64,000 bases of DNA from Apus apus (lineage: Eukaryota; Chordata; Aves; Apodiformes; Apodidae): positions 44,071,659 to 44,135,658 of the forward strand of contig NC_067283.1 in NCBI RefSeq assembly GCF_020740795.1, written 5' to 3'. The translations under genes were made by a program, and so were the position numbers. Shown here in pieces: positions 61,601 to 64,000 of this stretch; position 1 is the stretch's first letter; every line of letters begins with the position of its first letter. The notes under the pieces were generated by a model, which worked only from the letters and a program-made list of their open reading frames with translations, did no database searches and was not told the DNA's origin.

Positions 61601-64000
61601 AAATGAAGCAGCTGAGGATAAAGCTAGAACATTAGTTGATTAAAAAAGGAAAAACAAAATATAGTTCCAAGCAATATTTGTGAACCATTTAAAGAATTCA
61701 GGAGTGCTGCTGATAATTTTCTTTGGGATTTATTGTATACATATTGGTGGATCTCTGGGAACAAATAAAGAAAAATGCTGAAAGTAAAATAAGCTTTAAA
61801 ATATATTTTCTTTTATACTGTTTTCTAAGGGCTTTTAATAATTTTCATACTGTTGTCTCCTAAAATGGCATTAAAGTAAAAACAAGTCTTAGATTTTTGA
61901 GAATTGCTGTCTTAGAATGTTACACAGATTATGTGTATAAATATTTATTAAACTACTACAGATAAGTATATTTAAGTAGCTTATGCTAGGACCTTGTATA
62001 TACTGTTTTATGTTTAAATATATTTTGGAATTAACATATTGCTAGCTTAATATGCAGAAGTGGTAATGCTCTGAGACACTGTGTGTTTCTGAGTGAGTTA
62101 TTTAGGCTTTGGCTTGTCATATCTATGAGCTGTATGACATGAGTTTTCTATTAAATTACTACTTTCATTTTCCTTTAGCAAATAATGAAGAATACACATA
62201 GAATGCATAAAGTACCACTGTTTATGCACCTTGTAGTGCATTATTGGAATTTCCTATGTGAAGATAAAGCAAAACAAATGGTAAAAGATGGAAAGATTAG
62301 TTCATGTATATTTTTTAATCGCAGTGTATTTAAAGAAGCTGCCCAATGTCAACAGAGGCTACTGAAGGGAAAAACAGAGCAAGTGTGAAATAGGTTCCCA
62401 TCTGCACTCAGTGTTTAGGGAAGAGTGGGAGAGATTTTGCAGGTGCAGGGTATCTGACCCCATGAGCAGGAAACATTCTTGAATCATGAGTCTGGAAGAA
62501 GCAGAAGGAGGCAAACAGAGACTACAGATGTTAGGAGGTATGGAAATAGTTGCATAGCTCAACAGTCACTGATAACTGTGTATGATATGAACAGTAATAG
62601 CTAGACTTTGGTACAAAATTCAGATGTTAACATTACTGAGGAAAACCTAGCCCCTAGCTATAACAGCAGTTACATTTTGCTCATCTGACTGTGGACAGCC
62701 CCATACACCCCGCAAGCATGGTCATATTGGTGCTCCAGAGTTTTTCACAAACTCATGGTGGTAGAAATTTTTAGACTGAAACACTAACTAGAGGCTTTGG
62801 CAATACTGGCAATGTTTTACTTCCCTGCCCTTGAATTAGTATGGTTTTGTCTGAGTCTATAGATCCATGTGCAGTTTATTAAAACCCTATAGTTCAAGAT
62901 GCTTGCTGCTTTCCTGGCACAATAATTGTGCCATCGAAGTAGGTACTCCATGATATGGTAAAGTAAGCTAGTAATCATGATTGTTTTCATTTTGAATACC
63001 ATTAAAATATTTGTCTCAGTATAAACTTTTTACTTACTTATGTCTAAAAAAGAGGCTGATGTCATGAGGCATAAACAGAATAACTGGGAATCAAATCTCT
63101 GTCAAAGTGATCAAGCTCTTAAGAGGTTCAGTAGCTATCATGAATATATACAGAAAAGTTAAATCCAAGACAAAATTTGATTGGGAAGATGGCGTATGAT
63201 TGCAAAACATTTTTATTCACTCTGGTTTCACACATGACGTGCCACAGTTTCCCTTATGTTCGAAGTGCTTATTAAAGAGAACTGCAACATGCAGAGGCGT
63301 GAAGAAGGTTTCCACAGTGCACAAACCCAGCATTGCCTTCTGTTCTTTTTGAGTGACAGTCCCTAGCAGCAAGGGTGCTTCAGAAGAGGGGAACATGGCT
63401 CCTCACAGCACCTGATGGAACTCGATTCTGGAGAACATGTGGTGAGTTGAAGAACCACCAGCAGCAAGGAAGAAAGGCAAAGGAAAAAGGGTCTGAGCTT
63501 CTCATTCTCCTGCCTTTTACAGAGTATGGCAGGAAGTGAGAGGCAATACTGAGCCTTCTCTGTTCCAACCTTTCTGGGTCCTTCAGGTCCTCAAGACCCT
63601 CTCTCTCTAGTTCCTCTTATAGGTGTCAACAACATCCTGGGTCCACTCAACCATAAGAATTTTTCAGTACGATATAAATTATAATATGGTATCCTAATTG
63701 GTTTGTGACTTTAATATAATAATACAGCTGGCTTTGAAGAGATGAGAAGCATTTATGCAAGTGTGGTCTTCACCCAAATGCAACCTGAAAACCTTTAAAC
63801 CAGTTTGTAGAAGGGAGAAGATAGATTACTTAACTTTCCTTTTATGCCCTTTCCTTAAGCTAATGGCCATTGTCAAAGATAAGGAATGGGGCAAGATGGA
63901 CTTTTGTTCTGAAGACATCTGCTCTCAATTGAAAGAGGACCAGCCACAAAGGTCTGGTGAGAGGAGTGACTTTGGCTGGCAGCAGCAGTGCATCTTTTAT
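55673..64000. other. Intergenic right flank, nothing recognised
   Basis: About 8.3 kb of AT-rich DNA with homopolymers (A14 at 56516-56529, T16 at 56752-56767) and one perfect hairpin at 59257-59281. No ORF resembles a known protein, and I recognise no LINE or LTR here. Confidence 0.4.
59257..59281. repeat. Perfect inverted repeat, 10-bp arms
   Basis: AACTCGTTCT, spacer GGGTC, AGAACGAGTT. The arms are exact reverse complements and are GC-richer than the flanking DNA. Confidence 0.75.

Noticed and set aside
62185-62388. 67-codon plus-strand frame near the right end
   Set aside because: No splice or family support; likely chance in AT-rich DNA.
1-64000. CRISPR arrays, bacterial operons, rRNA or tRNA genes
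   Set aside because: No regularly spaced repeats, ribosome-binding-site-led gene chains or cloverleaf candidates were seen. The window is vertebrate nuclear DNA.

Overview
This is a bird nuclear genome window. Two things point to birds: several CR1 LINE copies whose tails carry the avian ATTCTRTGATTCT-type repeat, and an LTR with the GTGAGTCT...TTTTGCCCG signature I recall from avian ERVL-type elements. CR1 variants suggest a non-galliform bird, but I cannot name the species.

The window holds one complete protein-coding gene, CAPN7 (calpain-7, PalBH), on the minus strand. I placed all 21 coding exons by GT/AG boundaries, phase and protein similarity. The ATG is at 37937-37939 and the TGA at 5169-5171. 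The exon lengths sum to 2442 nt, giving 813 residues plus a stop, the same length as I recall for human CAPN7. The product has two N-terminal MIT domains (ESCRT-III binding), a linker, a papain-fold calpain protease core and two C-terminal C2-like domains. The catalytic triad falls at Cys290, His458 and Asn478, with the oxyanion Gln at 284. No penta-EF-hand domain is present, as expected for this atypical calpain.

Layout. 1-5168: gene-tail region with CAPN7 3' UTR and no coding exon that I recognise. From remembered vertebrate synteny SH3BP5 should converge from the left, but no SH3BP5 coding sequence is visible. 5169-37939: CAPN7 exons and introns, with five CR1 insertions in introns 1, 2, 5, 18 and 19. 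About 37450-38490: CpG-island promoter with a 22-bp tandem array of CACCC/KLF-like boxes, a GGAGC pentanucleotide run, NRF1-like and E-box motifs and, just outside, a YY1-like ATGGCGGC. 38580-64000: apparently intergenic and repeat-rich. It contains a CR1 tail, two very old CR1/L3-type relics, an internal CR1 reverse-transcriptase fragment, a long decayed CR1 (about 2.6 kb), another internal CR1 fragment and one LTR. I found no convincing gene there.

I saw no CRISPR, operon, prokaryotic system or clearly new gene system. The most useful leads are the promoter tandem array, a possible divergent transcript from the CpG island, tail-to-tail poly(A) signals at the left end, and CR1 pieces that lack 3' ends.
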